From an uncultured Gammaproteobacteria bacterium (GTDB taxonomy: Bacteria > Pseudomonadota > Gammaproteobacteria > Pseudomonadales > Azotimanducaceae): a stretch of 37,372 nt of DNA. Each line of letters opens with the position of its first letter. Position 1 is the first letter of the stretch. Under the pieces are notes generated by a model. That model searched no databases. It was not told the DNA's origin and saw only the letters and a list, made by a program, of their open reading frames with translations. Below are positions 27,970 to 35,988 of this stretch, in pieces. The stretch lies in contig CAJWNY010000024.1 of assembly GCA_913043815.1 (NCBI GenBank), forward strand, positions 1 to 37,372. Reading direction: 5' to 3'. Both the position numbers and the translations under genes were made by a program.

Positions 27970-28704
27970 ATGAAGAAAGTGATAGGCAATTGGTCTTCAA
28001 GATTCAGTATATCAAGGCGTCTCGACATCACGAAACGCAGTGCAGTGATACTCACTCTGTGGCTCAGTATGACGAGCATTGGACAAGTATTTGCTGATGC
28101 GGGTGAGCAATGGACTGGCTCGTGTGTCGTTGGGGTCGAAGCTGGTGGTGGCCGTGGGTCTAATGCTGCGCCGGCTTATTGTGACTGTATGGCTAATGCC
28201 GCGGAACAGTTTAGTGGCGACCTTACCGGACTGCTGGCTGTTATGCAGGCCCCGGCGACTGAAAAACTGGCAATCTACAATACGCAAAGTGACAAAAATA
28301 AACGAATTATTGGCGCCTGCGCAGCAAAAATAGAGGAAAGTTTTGGCGCTGCTGTTAAGCAAGCACCTGCAGCGGAATCTAACCAAGGCCGTGGTTTTTG
28401 GGGCGACCCGGAAGTGGTTGCGGCGATTCGCCTGATTAATCTGAACGCTGCCCAAGCCAAAGTATTTAAAGCTTCCGCAACCACTTATAGCAATGATCTG
28501 AGGACAGCCACAGCGAAAATCTTCCGCGATAAATTAGATATTAAACGTAAGTTAAAAAAGAAGCAGCGAGTGTTGGCCAAGAAGATGGATGCGCAGGTGT
28601 TGGAAGTGTTGAATAAAGATCAAATTGAAGCTTATCAGGCCTTTAGTAAAACGCTAGATGAAAAAGTGAAATCCTTTGGCCGGCGCAAGCCCCGGGCTAG
28701 TTAG
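27970..28704 (+). CDS. Exported helical protein with LNxxQ motifs, function unknown
   Basis: A 244-residue periplasmic protein. The signal peptide has a long basic n-region and is probably cleaved after QVFA (residue 42). The mature part has C51, then a GGGRGSN turn, C70-x-C72 and C116, which may form disulfides. A basic helical tail with two LNxxQ elements (LNAAQ about residue 156, LNKDQ about residue 217) recalls the LTxxQ repeats of Spy/CpxP-type chaperones, a weak resemblance. The ATG at 27970 follows a purine-rich GGGTGGGCGAG. The frame stays open to 27832 but without signal-peptide sense. It converges on an RND pump gene. I do not recognise the family. Confidence 0.75.
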   Translation: MKKVIGNWSSRFSISRRLDITKRSAVILTLWLSMTSIGQVFADAGEQWTGSCVVGVEAGGGRGSNAAPAYCDCMANAAEQFSGDLTGLLAVMQAPATEKLAIYNTQSDKNKRIIGACAAKIEESFGAAVKQAPAAESNQGRGFWGDPEVVAAIRLINLNAAQAKVFKASATTYSNDLRTATAKIFRDKLDIKRKLKKKQRVLAKKMDAQVLEVLNKDQIEAYQAFSKTLDEKVKSFGRRKPRAS

Positions 28705-28752
28705 CTCGAGGAGGTCGGTGCTAGATGTTCTGGCGTTAGCTAATTATGGCCG

Positions 28753-31700
28753 CTAATCGGCAGCCAATACCGACTGTTGTGCGGGCAGAAAACGATTATT
28801 AAAGTCTTCTCTGATAATAACCAGTGCGGGCACTAGAAAGAGGATGATAACGCTGGCGAAGACAATGCCCGTGGCCAAGCTGACTGCCATTGGTACTAAG
28901 AACTGTGCTTGCGTGCTTGACTCAAATAACATCGGTGTTAAGCCCAGTGCAGTAGTGGCTGTGGTTAAAAAGATCGCTCGGAAGCGTCTTTGAGAGGCAG
29001 CCACTACAGCCTCAGTGACGCTGGCATTAGTTTCCCGAAGGTTGCGATTGTATTGGTCAACCAACACTAGTGAATCGTTTACCACCACGCCACTCAACGC
29101 GACCATGCCAAATATCGAAATAAATGAAATGTTGTAACCGAGGAGGTAGTGCCCAATAACGGCTCCCGCGGCTCCAAAGGGCACAGCTGCGAGCACAACT
29201 AACGGCTGGGTATAACTGCGCAACTGCGATGCCAGTAAAACAAAAATGGTCATCATGGCAATGGTCATCATTTTCCCTAGTGACGCTAGGTCCTCCTGTT
29301 CATCTCTGCCTTGCCCGGCTTGGTTAGCTTGCAGGCCGGGAAATCTTTCTAACAGTTCTGGAAGGAATTTTTCCATGACTTTCGCATTTACCGTCGTTGG
29401 GGTGTCAATTGCGTTATCCACTTCGCCGGTCACAGATACAATTCGCATTCCATCGACTCTGTCTATCGACGAGAATGATCTTGACTCAGAGAGCCTGGCA
29501 ACCGTGAGGAGTGGTACCTGAGTGCCGTCGTTTAGGCGGACTCGAACATTATCAAGGTTTCGTTCACTTCGGCGTTGGGTTTCTGGATATCGGACCATTA
29601 CTTTAAGTTCATCCCTACCGCGTTGAATCCGTTGCACTTCCTGCCCAAAGAAATTATTCCTGAGCTGTTGGGCTACATCGGTTGGTAACAACCCAGCCGC
29701 TTCGCCAGCTGCGGTCAGGGTAATATCGTATTGGCGTTTGCCGATGCTAAAGGAGTCTTGAATGTCATATACGCTGGCTATGCTGGCATAACCTTTTTTC
29801 AAAAGTTCTACTGCAGCAAAAAGCGATTCGTCATCTTGATGGGCTAATTCGAATTCAACGTCTGCTCCATTGCTGAAGAAACTTGATGCAAAAGATAGCG
29901 CCTCTACACCGGGAATTTCACCGACTTCTTCACGCCATAGACGCTCTAACTGCAACGCCGAAAGTGTTCTCTGAGGCTCTCCGGCCAACTGTATTCTAAC
30001 TGAAGCGATGTGGCTTGCTGTCTGAATACTTTTGCTTTGGCCTCCAGGTCCACCACTTGAGCTGTCGCTGCCACCAATTGTAGCGCTTACAGCATCGAAA
30101 GAGGTGCCACCAATATCTTTATTCACTTTGTGCGCTGACTTGATGATCTGCCTGGTAGCCGCTTCAGTTGTTTTAAATGGGGTACCTACAGGAAAGTTTA
30201 GTGTGGCTCTAATACTGTCAGATTCAAGATCTGGAAAGAATATGAAGCGCACTGCGCCGCTGAAAATTAAGGACACTGCCAAAACCAAAAAGCTTATACC
30301 AGCCAGGAGTGTCATGTAGCGACGCTGGATGCACATTTGTACCGCAGGAACAACTACCTGGTCTCTGAAACTCAATACCCTATTGCCGACCGCTGCCTGG
30401 AGAGAGGCAAGGGGCCCCTGGCTCCATGGCTTGCCGTGTGCTAAGTGAGAAGGCAGTATGAAAAATACTTCTATTAACGAAATGGTTAACACAACTATCA
30501 CTACGATCGGGACTGCGCCGAGAATTTGCCCAAAGGTGCCTGTAACGAAGAGTAGCGGGGCGAAAGCCGCCATAGTGGTGAGCACGCCAATAGTTACGGG
30601 GCTAGAAACTCCTGCTACGCCTCTCAAAGTGGCAGCTGGGCCCGGACCCATGGCCTCTTGTTCGGTAATAATGTTTTCACCCACAACTACCGCGTCATCT
30701 ACCACCACTCCCAGAACAATAATGAGGCCAAAGAGCGAAATCATGTTTATGTTAACGCCGAATGGTTCAAAGAATAGGAATGCGCCTAGGAAAGAAATAG
30801 GTACCCCCATAGCAACCCAAAGCGCTAACCGCAGATCCAACATCACCACTAAAAATAGGAACACCAAGGCAAAGCCAAGTACCCCATTGCGCACCAAGAG
30901 ACTCAGCCGTTGCTGAAGAATTTTGCTTTGATCTTCCCAGATGCCGATGTCCAATCCTGCTCTAGACTTATAGTCAGTGAGGAAGTTTTTTACTGTAGCC
31001 GCTATTTCCAATGCGTCTTCGGCCTCTGACTTTTCGACTTTTACGAATAAGCTGGTCCTACCATTATATTCTTGGATTAGATCGACATTGGCGAATTCGT
31101 CTCTTATCACGGCCACGTCTTTGAGCCTAAGTATGCTGCCGTCGTCAGATGCACGTAAAACGATGTTAGCAAAATCTTCGCCCCGCTTACCCTTGCTGTT
31201 AGTTCGCAAGAGCAGGTCTCCCGCGTCGGTGCGCAACTCGCCGGACGATAAGTTAATAGACGAGCGTCGAATAGCAGTTGCAACTTCGTTAATGGATATG
31301 TCGAACTGACGTGACGCTTCTTCACTGACTTCAATGGATATTTCGTAATCGCGAGCACCGATCAGCGATACCAACGTCACTTTTGGTAGTGACAAAAGTG
31401 CTTCCGAAAGTTCCTCAGCACCCAAGCGTAGACTGCTTTCGCCCAGTTCAGAGGCGACAAATAAAGTAATGACCTCACTGGTAGTGTTGGCGCGTTTGAT
31501 TTCCGGCTGTTCCGCTTGCTCAGGGGGAAAGTCAGCCAGGCCCTCAACAGCGGCCTCTACATCGTCTCGCACCTGGGCATCGTCAACAAAATCTTTTAAT
31601 TCAATAGTGATCAAGCCGTAGTTTTCCGACGCCTTTGAGACAACTTTCTCGACCCCGTCAATGCCAAAGACGGCTTCCTCTACTCGCCGCGTAATGCTCT

Positions 31701-31926
31701 CTTCTACCTCACTTGGCGTGGCTCCCGGGTAGGGTACCGTGACCGTCACTACACCGGGATCTATGGTGGGGAAGACTTGGGCTGTAAGCCCAGCACCGGC
31801 AATGAAACCTCCGATCAACAGCAGTGCCATAATTAGGTTGGCAGCTACAGAGTTGTTGATGAAATAGCCGACTAAGCCATTGCCTCTTAAAGAATCGTTG
31901 GAAGTTGGGGTAGATTTATTTTGCAT
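28753..31926 (-). CDS. RND-family efflux permease
   Basis: An inner-membrane proton-driven exporter of the AcrB/HAE superfamily, 1057 residues, the usual length. Twelve membrane segments are expected: TM1 near residue 28 (ANLIMALLLIGGFIAGAGL), two large periplasmic loops with the porter motif PGATPSEVEE, and the TM4 Asp pair in LGVVVDDAVVVGENI for proton transfer. TM10 reads LSGVVVNDSLVLVD and lacks the Lys of AcrB, as in a common subfamily. The adaptor gene lies directly upstream with a one-base overlap (TAATG). No outer-membrane TolC-type gene is present. Substrate cannot be read from sequence. Confidence 0.95.
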   Translation of the reverse strand: MQNKSTPTSNDSLRGNGLVGYFINNSVAANLIMALLLIGGFIAGAGLTAQVFPTIDPGVVTVTVPYPGATPSEVEESITRRVEEAVFGIDGVEKVVSKASENYGLITIELKDFVDDAQVRDDVEAAVEGLADFPPEQAEQPEIKRANTTSEVITLFVASELGESSLRLGAEELSEALLSLPKVTLVSLIGARDYEISIEVSEEASRQFDISINEVATAIRRSSINLSSGELRTDAGDLLLRTNSKGKRGEDFANIVLRASDDGSILRLKDVAVIRDEFANVDLIQEYNGRTSLFVKVEKSEAEDALEIAATVKNFLTDYKSRAGLDIGIWEDQSKILQQRLSLLVRNGVLGFALVFLFLVVMLDLRLALWVAMGVPISFLGAFLFFEPFGVNINMISLFGLIIVLGVVVDDAVVVGENIITEQEAMGPGPAATLRGVAGVSSPVTIGVLTTMAAFAPLLFVTGTFGQILGAVPIVVIVVLTISLIEVFFILPSHLAHGKPWSQGPLASLQAAVGNRVLSFRDQVVVPAVQMCIQRRYMTLLAGISFLVLAVSLIFSGAVRFIFFPDLESDSIRATLNFPVGTPFKTTEAATRQIIKSAHKVNKDIGGTSFDAVSATIGGSDSSSGGPGGQSKSIQTASHIASVRIQLAGEPQRTLSALQLERLWREEVGEIPGVEALSFASSFFSNGADVEFELAHQDDESLFAAVELLKKGYASIASVYDIQDSFSIGKRQYDITLTAAGEAAGLLPTDVAQQLRNNFFGQEVQRIQRGRDELKVMVRYPETQRRSERNLDNVRVRLNDGTQVPLLTVARLSESRSFSSIDRVDGMRIVSVTGEVDNAIDTPTTVNAKVMEKFLPELLERFPGLQANQAGQGRDEQEDLASLGKMMTIAMMTIFVLLASQLRSYTQPLVVLAAVPFGAAGAVIGHYLLGYNISFISIFGMVALSGVVVNDSLVLVDQYNRNLRETNASVTEAVVAASQRRFRAIFLTTATTALGLTPMLFESSTQAQFLVPMAVSLATGIVFASVIILFLVPALVIIREDFNNRFLPAQQSVLAAD

Positions 31927-33074
31927 TAGTTGCCCGCCGTTTGGCTGCGCAATCGCACTTTCTGGTTTTCTGAAGCGCCAGGAATGGCGCCTAAAACAAT
32001 TCCGTCTCCGTAGTCAAAGCCGTCAACAATCAGACCAGCTGCGCTTTTGCCTCTAACCACTGGTCTATATTTTTCAAGAAGGCCTTCGCGTACTAACCAA
32101 ATAGAGCCATTGGCTTGGCTGGCAGATTCAGGCAAAACCATTGTATTTGGTATTGCTGGACCGGCTAATTGCACGTCAAGGAAAACGCCAGGCTGAATAT
32201 CAGCGGTGCTAAGTATGGGAATAAAGGCTCTGGCAAAACGACTGCGCGAATCTAGCTCTGCGCTGACTCGTTCGACCCGACCCTCTAATATTTTGCCAGC
32301 GATTGATAGGCGAGCTATTCTGCCCTCAATAGGCGAAAGCGATGCAATATCAGAAGCCGCCAAAGGAACAACCAGTTCTATAGCGGATAATGCAAAGGCA
32401 CTTGCGAAGGTTTTACCGTTACTCAAAAGCTGGCCAATCTCAGCTGTTGACCGCGTTACCTTTCCATCAAACGGTAGTGAAATATTTGTTCTTGCAAGGT
32501 CCAGTTGGGCAATTTCTGCTCGGGCGGCAGCGCCGGCCAGTTTTGCTTTCGCTTGCGATATTTGCGGTTGCAGTGCCACAAGAAGGGGCACGGTCTTGTT
32601 GGGGTGAAGCAATGCGTAATTACGTTTCGCGCTGTTACTCTTGGCTTGCTGTAGTTGTAGGTTTGATCGTGCCGATGAGACTTCGGCTACTGCTTGCTTA
32701 AGCTTTAAATTAAAATCTCTGTTATCTATTCTCACCAATACCTCATTGGCTTTGAAAGTGCCGCCAGCTCGTAGTGCTGGGGAGATGCTTTCAATCACGC
32801 CACTCACTTGCGGCGCCAAGTCGACATACGCTCTAATTCCAACAGAGCCATTGCCGGACACGGTGACCCTATGGGTTGCTAACTTGGGCTTCGTAACTGA
32901 AACGAGAGGTCGTGAAGAAGAGACTGGATTGGTCTGAGCGTCGTTCGAATTTTTTGTGCTCTCGTCAGGCGCCCGAGAGTACGCTACGGCTAAACCAACA
33001 AAAACGATGACTCCCACCAGTTGTAACAAACCTATCAGTTTTTCTTTTCTGGTTTTGGTCTTTGCTTCGCTCAC
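31926..33074 (-). CDS. RND efflux periplasmic adaptor (membrane fusion protein)
   Basis: Connects the permease to an outer-membrane channel. It is 382 residues, with an N-terminal membrane anchor (about residues 13-31, LIGLLQLVGVIVFVGLAVA). The lipoyl halves are split by an alpha-hairpin (VSGNGSVGIRAYVDLAPQVSG, then NEVLVRIDNRDFNLKLKQA, and LDLARTNISLPFDGKV after the hairpin). No lipobox Cys is seen, so it is anchored by the helix rather than by lipid. The start is a GTG; no ATG is close. The stop overlaps the permease start. Confidence 0.93.
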   Translation of the reverse strand: MSEAKTKTRKEKLIGLLQLVGVIVFVGLAVAYSRAPDESTKNSNDAQTNPVSSSRPLVSVTKPKLATHRVTVSGNGSVGIRAYVDLAPQVSGVIESISPALRAGGTFKANEVLVRIDNRDFNLKLKQAVAEVSSARSNLQLQQAKSNSAKRNYALLHPNKTVPLLVALQPQISQAKAKLAGAAARAEIAQLDLARTNISLPFDGKVTRSTAEIGQLLSNGKTFASAFALSAIELVVPLAASDIASLSPIEGRIARLSIAGKILEGRVERVSAELDSRSRFARAFIPILSTADIQPGVFLDVQLAGPAIPNTMVLPESASQANGSIWLVREGLLEKYRPVVRGKSAAGLIVDGFDYGDGIVLGAIPGASENQKVRLRSQTAGN

Positions 33075-33502
33075 GTTGGCCCCATTGTTACTAGCTGTTC
33101 TGTTGACTGATTAGCCTATTTATCTGTTCATCGAGTTTTGTATTCACTTGCCGTCTGGAAAAATGATGGTCTCGACGTCGCAGTTTTTACTGAATCCCTT
33201 GCGCTTGCGAAGACGGAGTGTTGTCCGCTAAGCAATTTGAGGAGACGATAGTATACTCATCAAAGCTGCCAGACGGCCGGTGAATATGCTGTGAAGGTTG
33301 CGTTGAATCGCCCCTCTCTTTGCCCATCTTATTGCAAGCTGCGCAATGTGAAGTTCAAGTAAAGGCTCGCCCACTTTGCCAATGCAACAATTTGTTTCTG
33401 TCTTGATGGAGCTTTAGGCGAGTTTTCTTGTAGCATAAGCGCTGTCGAATTTGGCCACCGTCAAATAGTGGGCCTTTTTAAAAAAATTACATGGAGAGTA
33501 AA
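33075..33502. other. Divergent intergenic region, RND pump and oxidoreductase
   Basis: 428 bases with no supported gene, between two divergent transcription units. It should contain both promoters. The most notable content is the inverted pair of 17-base elements described separately. T-rich and mixed sequence fill the rest, with a poly-T/A stretch just before the oxidoreductase start. Confidence 0.5.
33142..33284. promoter_or_regulatory. Pair of inverted 17-base elements, possible operator
   Basis: CCAGACGGCCGGTGAAT at 33268-33284 reappears, inverted, at 33142-33158 (reverse complement CCAGACGGCAAGTGAAT), matching at 15 of 17 bases with 109 bases between. RND pump operons are usually governed by TetR- or MarR-type repressors at such sites, but no regulator gene lies beside the pump here. 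The repeat is seen; the role is inferred. Confidence 0.35.
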
Positions 33503-34579
33503 ATGTCGAACGTTTCTGAGGATGTTGTTTTTAAGTCCGGACTGAAAATGAAAAACCGTTTTATGCTCGCGCCACTGACTAACTCACAGAGCCACGAAGA
33601 TGGGCGCCTCTCCGACGATGAATTTCAGTGGCTGACTATGCGCGCAAAAGGACAATTTGGCTTAACCATGACCTGTGCGGCCCATATTCAGGCAATTGGC
33701 AAAGGCTTTCCCGGCCAGCTAGGCATTTTTTCGGATGATCATTTAGAAGGTCACATACGCTTAGCCAACGCAATAAAAGCGGAAGATAGCTTAGCAGTGG
33801 TGCAACTACACCATGCTGGGATGCGTTCGCCTACCAAGTTAATTGGTGAAGCGCCCATTTGCCCCTCAGCGGATAAAGAAACCGGTTCTCGCGCTATGAC
33901 TCTCTCTGAGGTAGAGCAGTTGCGCGATGACTTTATCGCGGGAGCTGTGCGCTCCAAAAAAGCGGGTTACGACGGCGTTGAAGTGCATGGCGCCCACGGC
34001 TATATCGTTTGCCAATTTCTAAGTACTGCCTTCAACAAGCGCACCGATAACTACGGTGGCTCCTATGACAATCGTGCCCGCCTATTGCATGAGATTATCG
34101 CCGGTATCAGGGCGCAATGCGGCGAAGATTTTCTAGTTGGGGTGCGCTTGTCTCCTGAACGATTTGGTATTGAATTAGCCGAGGCGCTACAAACCTGCCA
34201 AGACCTGATTGACAATGGCATGGTAGATTTTCTTGATATATCGCTTTGGGACAGCTTTAAGTTGCCAGAAGAAGAGGCTTTTCAAAGCCAAAGCTTGCTC
34301 TCGCATTTTGCTGATTTAGATCGCAAAGACGTTATGCTGACGGTTGCTGGAAAAATCATCACTGCAGCTGACGTGGCTGCGGTTCTGGCAGCAAATATAG
34401 ATTTTGTCACCATTGGTCGCGCGGCTATTTTGCACCACGATTATCCGATTAAGGTCGCCAGGGATGAAAAATTTGAACCCGTCTCGCTGCCCGTATCTAG
34501 AGCACATTTAGCCAACGAAGGTCTCAGCGAAACGTTCATTAACTATATGAGCAGTTGGAAAGGTTTTGTGGAAAGCTAA
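33503..34579 (+). CDS. NADH:flavin oxidoreductase, Old Yellow Enzyme family
   Basis: An FMN-dependent TIM-barrel enzyme that reduces activated C=C bonds, 358 residues. Seen: KNRFMLAPLTNSQSHEDG, QLHHAGM, GYDGVEVHGAHGYI and FNKRTDNYGGSYDNRARLLHEII, the last being a family signature, then TIGRAAILHHDYP. The HGAHG His residues contact the substrate carbonyl in known members. The ATG at 33503 has GGAGAG at good spacing; an ATG four codons earlier contains that site. No C-terminal Fe-S/flavin extension as in 2,4-dienoyl-CoA reductase, so it is the short type. The natural substrate is unknown. Confidence 0.9.
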   Translation: MSNVSEDVVFKSGLKMKNRFMLAPLTNSQSHEDGRLSDDEFQWLTMRAKGQFGLTMTCAAHIQAIGKGFPGQLGIFSDDHLEGHIRLANAIKAEDSLAVVQLHHAGMRSPTKLIGEAPICPSADKETGSRAMTLSEVEQLRDDFIAGAVRSKKAGYDGVEVHGAHGYIVCQFLSTAFNKRTDNYGGSYDNRARLLHEIIAGIRAQCGEDFLVGVRLSPERFGIELAEALQTCQDLIDNGMVDFLDISLWDSFKLPEEEAFQSQSLLSHFADLDRKDVMLTVAGKIITAADVAAVLAANIDFVTIGRAAILHHDYPIKVARDEKFEPVSLPVSRAHLANEGLSETFINYMSSWKGFVES

Positions 34580-34590
34580 TCTTAGCTTTC
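34571..34590 (+). terminator. Perfect hairpin over the oxidoreductase stop codon
   Basis: GAAAGCTAA (34571-34579) is exactly complementary to TTAGCTTTC (34582-34590) with two bases between, so an eight-pair stem with a four-base loop can form around the TAA stop. No T-run follows, so it may protect the 3' end or end transcription only in part. Confidence 0.4.
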
Positions 34591-34726
34591 GACTCTAGTA
34601 TCTGCTCTGGGCTTTACGGGGTAGGGCATTGCCACGAGTGGGATATTAGCTCTTTGGTGTTCCTTACTTCACAGGTTGTTCACGACACGTTATTTAATCT
34701 GCAATCTCAAAATTAGAGCTCAAGAA

Positions 34727-35455
34727 TTGAATAAAAAAGTTGGCATTGTTGGTGATGTTCATGCAGAAGATGAACGTCTCGGGTTAGCCCTGAGTTGGCT
34801 AGAGAAACAGGGCGTAGACACCATCATTTGTACGGGCGACGTGGCCGATGGACGAGGGGACATTAATGCAACCTGTGCCTTGTTGGCGGATAATAATGTG
34901 CAGACAGTGGCGGGAAATCACGACCGTTGGTTGCTTACTGAGAAGGCCCGGCATGTTGAAAACGCGCATTTGCGCTCTGCTGTAAGTGATTTCAGTCTAA
35001 ATTACCTACAGAGCCTTCCTCAGACTTTATCGGTACAAACTCTGATGGGTGAATTGCTTTTGTGTCATGGCATGATTGACGATGATCTTGCGAAAGTTTG
35101 GCCGGGTACTGCAACTACCGAAGCTAAACGCTCAGAGCCTTTAGATGAATTGTTGTCTCTGCCCAGCTCCACGCCGCGTTTTGTAGTCAATGGGCACATG
35201 CATTTCCGCACCTTAATTGACTTTAAAAATTGCCAATTGATCAATGGCGGAACCCTCAAAGGGCCTTACCCTGGGGTTACGATCATTGACCTAGGCGCTC
35301 AGGAATTATGCGGTTTCGATTTTTTCCCAGATACCGGGTTTTTGTCTACCCAGTGCTATTCACTCAGTGACGTTCAAGCGCGTAGAGTTTGGTCCGACAC
35401 CCAAGAGTTCGACTGCAATTGGGCCCCTGTAATTTTGCACCGACCCCGCTCTTAA
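34727..35455 (+). CDS. Calcineurin-like metallophosphoesterase
   Basis: A two-metal phosphoesterase of about 242 residues. The metal ligands are seen in order: GDVHAE near the start, CTGDVADG, AGNHDRW, LLLCHG and VNGHMHFR. There is no signal peptide, so it is cytoplasmic. The small size and GDxH...GHxH pattern fit the YfcE/MJ0936-like phosphodiesterases; the substrate is unknown. The frame opens at a TTG at 34676, but a TTG at 34727 puts GDVHAE at the expected position from the start, so I chose it. It lies 147 bases after the oxidoreductase. Confidence 0.85.
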   Translation: MNKKVGIVGDVHAEDERLGLALSWLEKQGVDTIICTGDVADGRGDINATCALLADNNVQTVAGNHDRWLLTEKARHVENAHLRSAVSDFSLNYLQSLPQTLSVQTLMGELLLCHGMIDDDLAKVWPGTATTEAKRSEPLDELLSLPSSTPRFVVNGHMHFRTLIDFKNCQLINGGTLKGPYPGVTIIDLGAQELCGFDFFPDTGFLSTQCYSLSDVQARRVWSDTQEFDCNWAPVILHRPRS

Positions 35456-35461
35456 AATCAC

Positions 35462-35485
35462 GCTAGTTGCGCAGCTGCGATTAGC
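35462..35485. repeat. Palindromic element before csaA-like gene
   Basis: CGCAGCTGCG (35470-35479) is a perfect ten-base palindrome, flanked by GCTA (35462-35465) and TAGC (35482-35485), which also face each other with the centre offset by one base. It sits seven bases after the phosphoesterase stop. It could end that transcript or bind a dimeric protein; no T-run follows. Confidence 0.3.
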
Positions 35486-35586
35486 TGAGGCTTAAGACTT
35501 TGTCTCCGCTGAACATTCGCAGTGCACAGGCTCTGTTGCCCTTGAGAGCGTCTGATAGTATACCCGAATGGGGTTGAGAGAAGATT

Positions 35587-35934
35587 ATGAACAGAAAAGC
35601 CGATATATCTTGGGCAGACTTTGAGAAAGTAGACATGCGGGTGGGTACCGTTATACGGTCGGAAGCATTTCCCGAAGCCCATAGACCTGCGATAAAGGTT
35701 TGGATCGACTTTGGCGAGGACATTGGCGAGCTGAAAACTAGCGCGCAAATTACCGACCTTTATAAGCCATTAAACCTCATTGGACGTCAGGTCACCGCCG
35801 TTGTTAATTTCCCTGAAAAGCAGATAGGTCCCTTTATAAGTGAATGCCTAATTTTGGGTGTCGTAGGTAGTAAAAGCGGTATAGTGTTACTGCAGCCAGA
35901 AAGAGATGCACCTAATGGCCTCGCTATAGCTTAA
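35587..35934 (+). CDS. CsaA-like tRNA-binding protein
   Basis: A 115-residue OB-fold protein of the family that includes CsaA and the C-terminal tRNA-binding module of some methionyl-tRNA synthetases. Seen: FEKVDMRVGTVIRSEAFPEAHRPAIKVWIDFG, QITDLYKP, GRQVTAVVNFPEKQIGPFISECLILG. CsaA dimers bind tRNA and were linked to protein export in Bacillus, a role that is not firmly established. The ATG has GAGAGAAG upstream. No metG fusion, so it is the stand-alone form. It is 131 bases after the phosphoesterase and 54 before the next gene. Confidence 0.88.
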   Translation: MNRKADISWADFEKVDMRVGTVIRSEAFPEAHRPAIKVWIDFGEDIGELKTSAQITDLYKPLNLIGRQVTAVVNFPEKQIGPFISECLILGVVGSKSGIVLLQPERDAPNGLAIA

Positions 35935-35988
35935 ACGCCATTAGCGTTAGCACTGGATCGCCGCTTAAATTTTATTAAGGAGAGGGTA

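Noticed and set aside
30458..30916. 152-codon plus-strand frame inside the RND permease
   Set aside because: Rich in Thr, Asn and Lys as expected from the reverse of membrane-helix codons; no domain or start signal.
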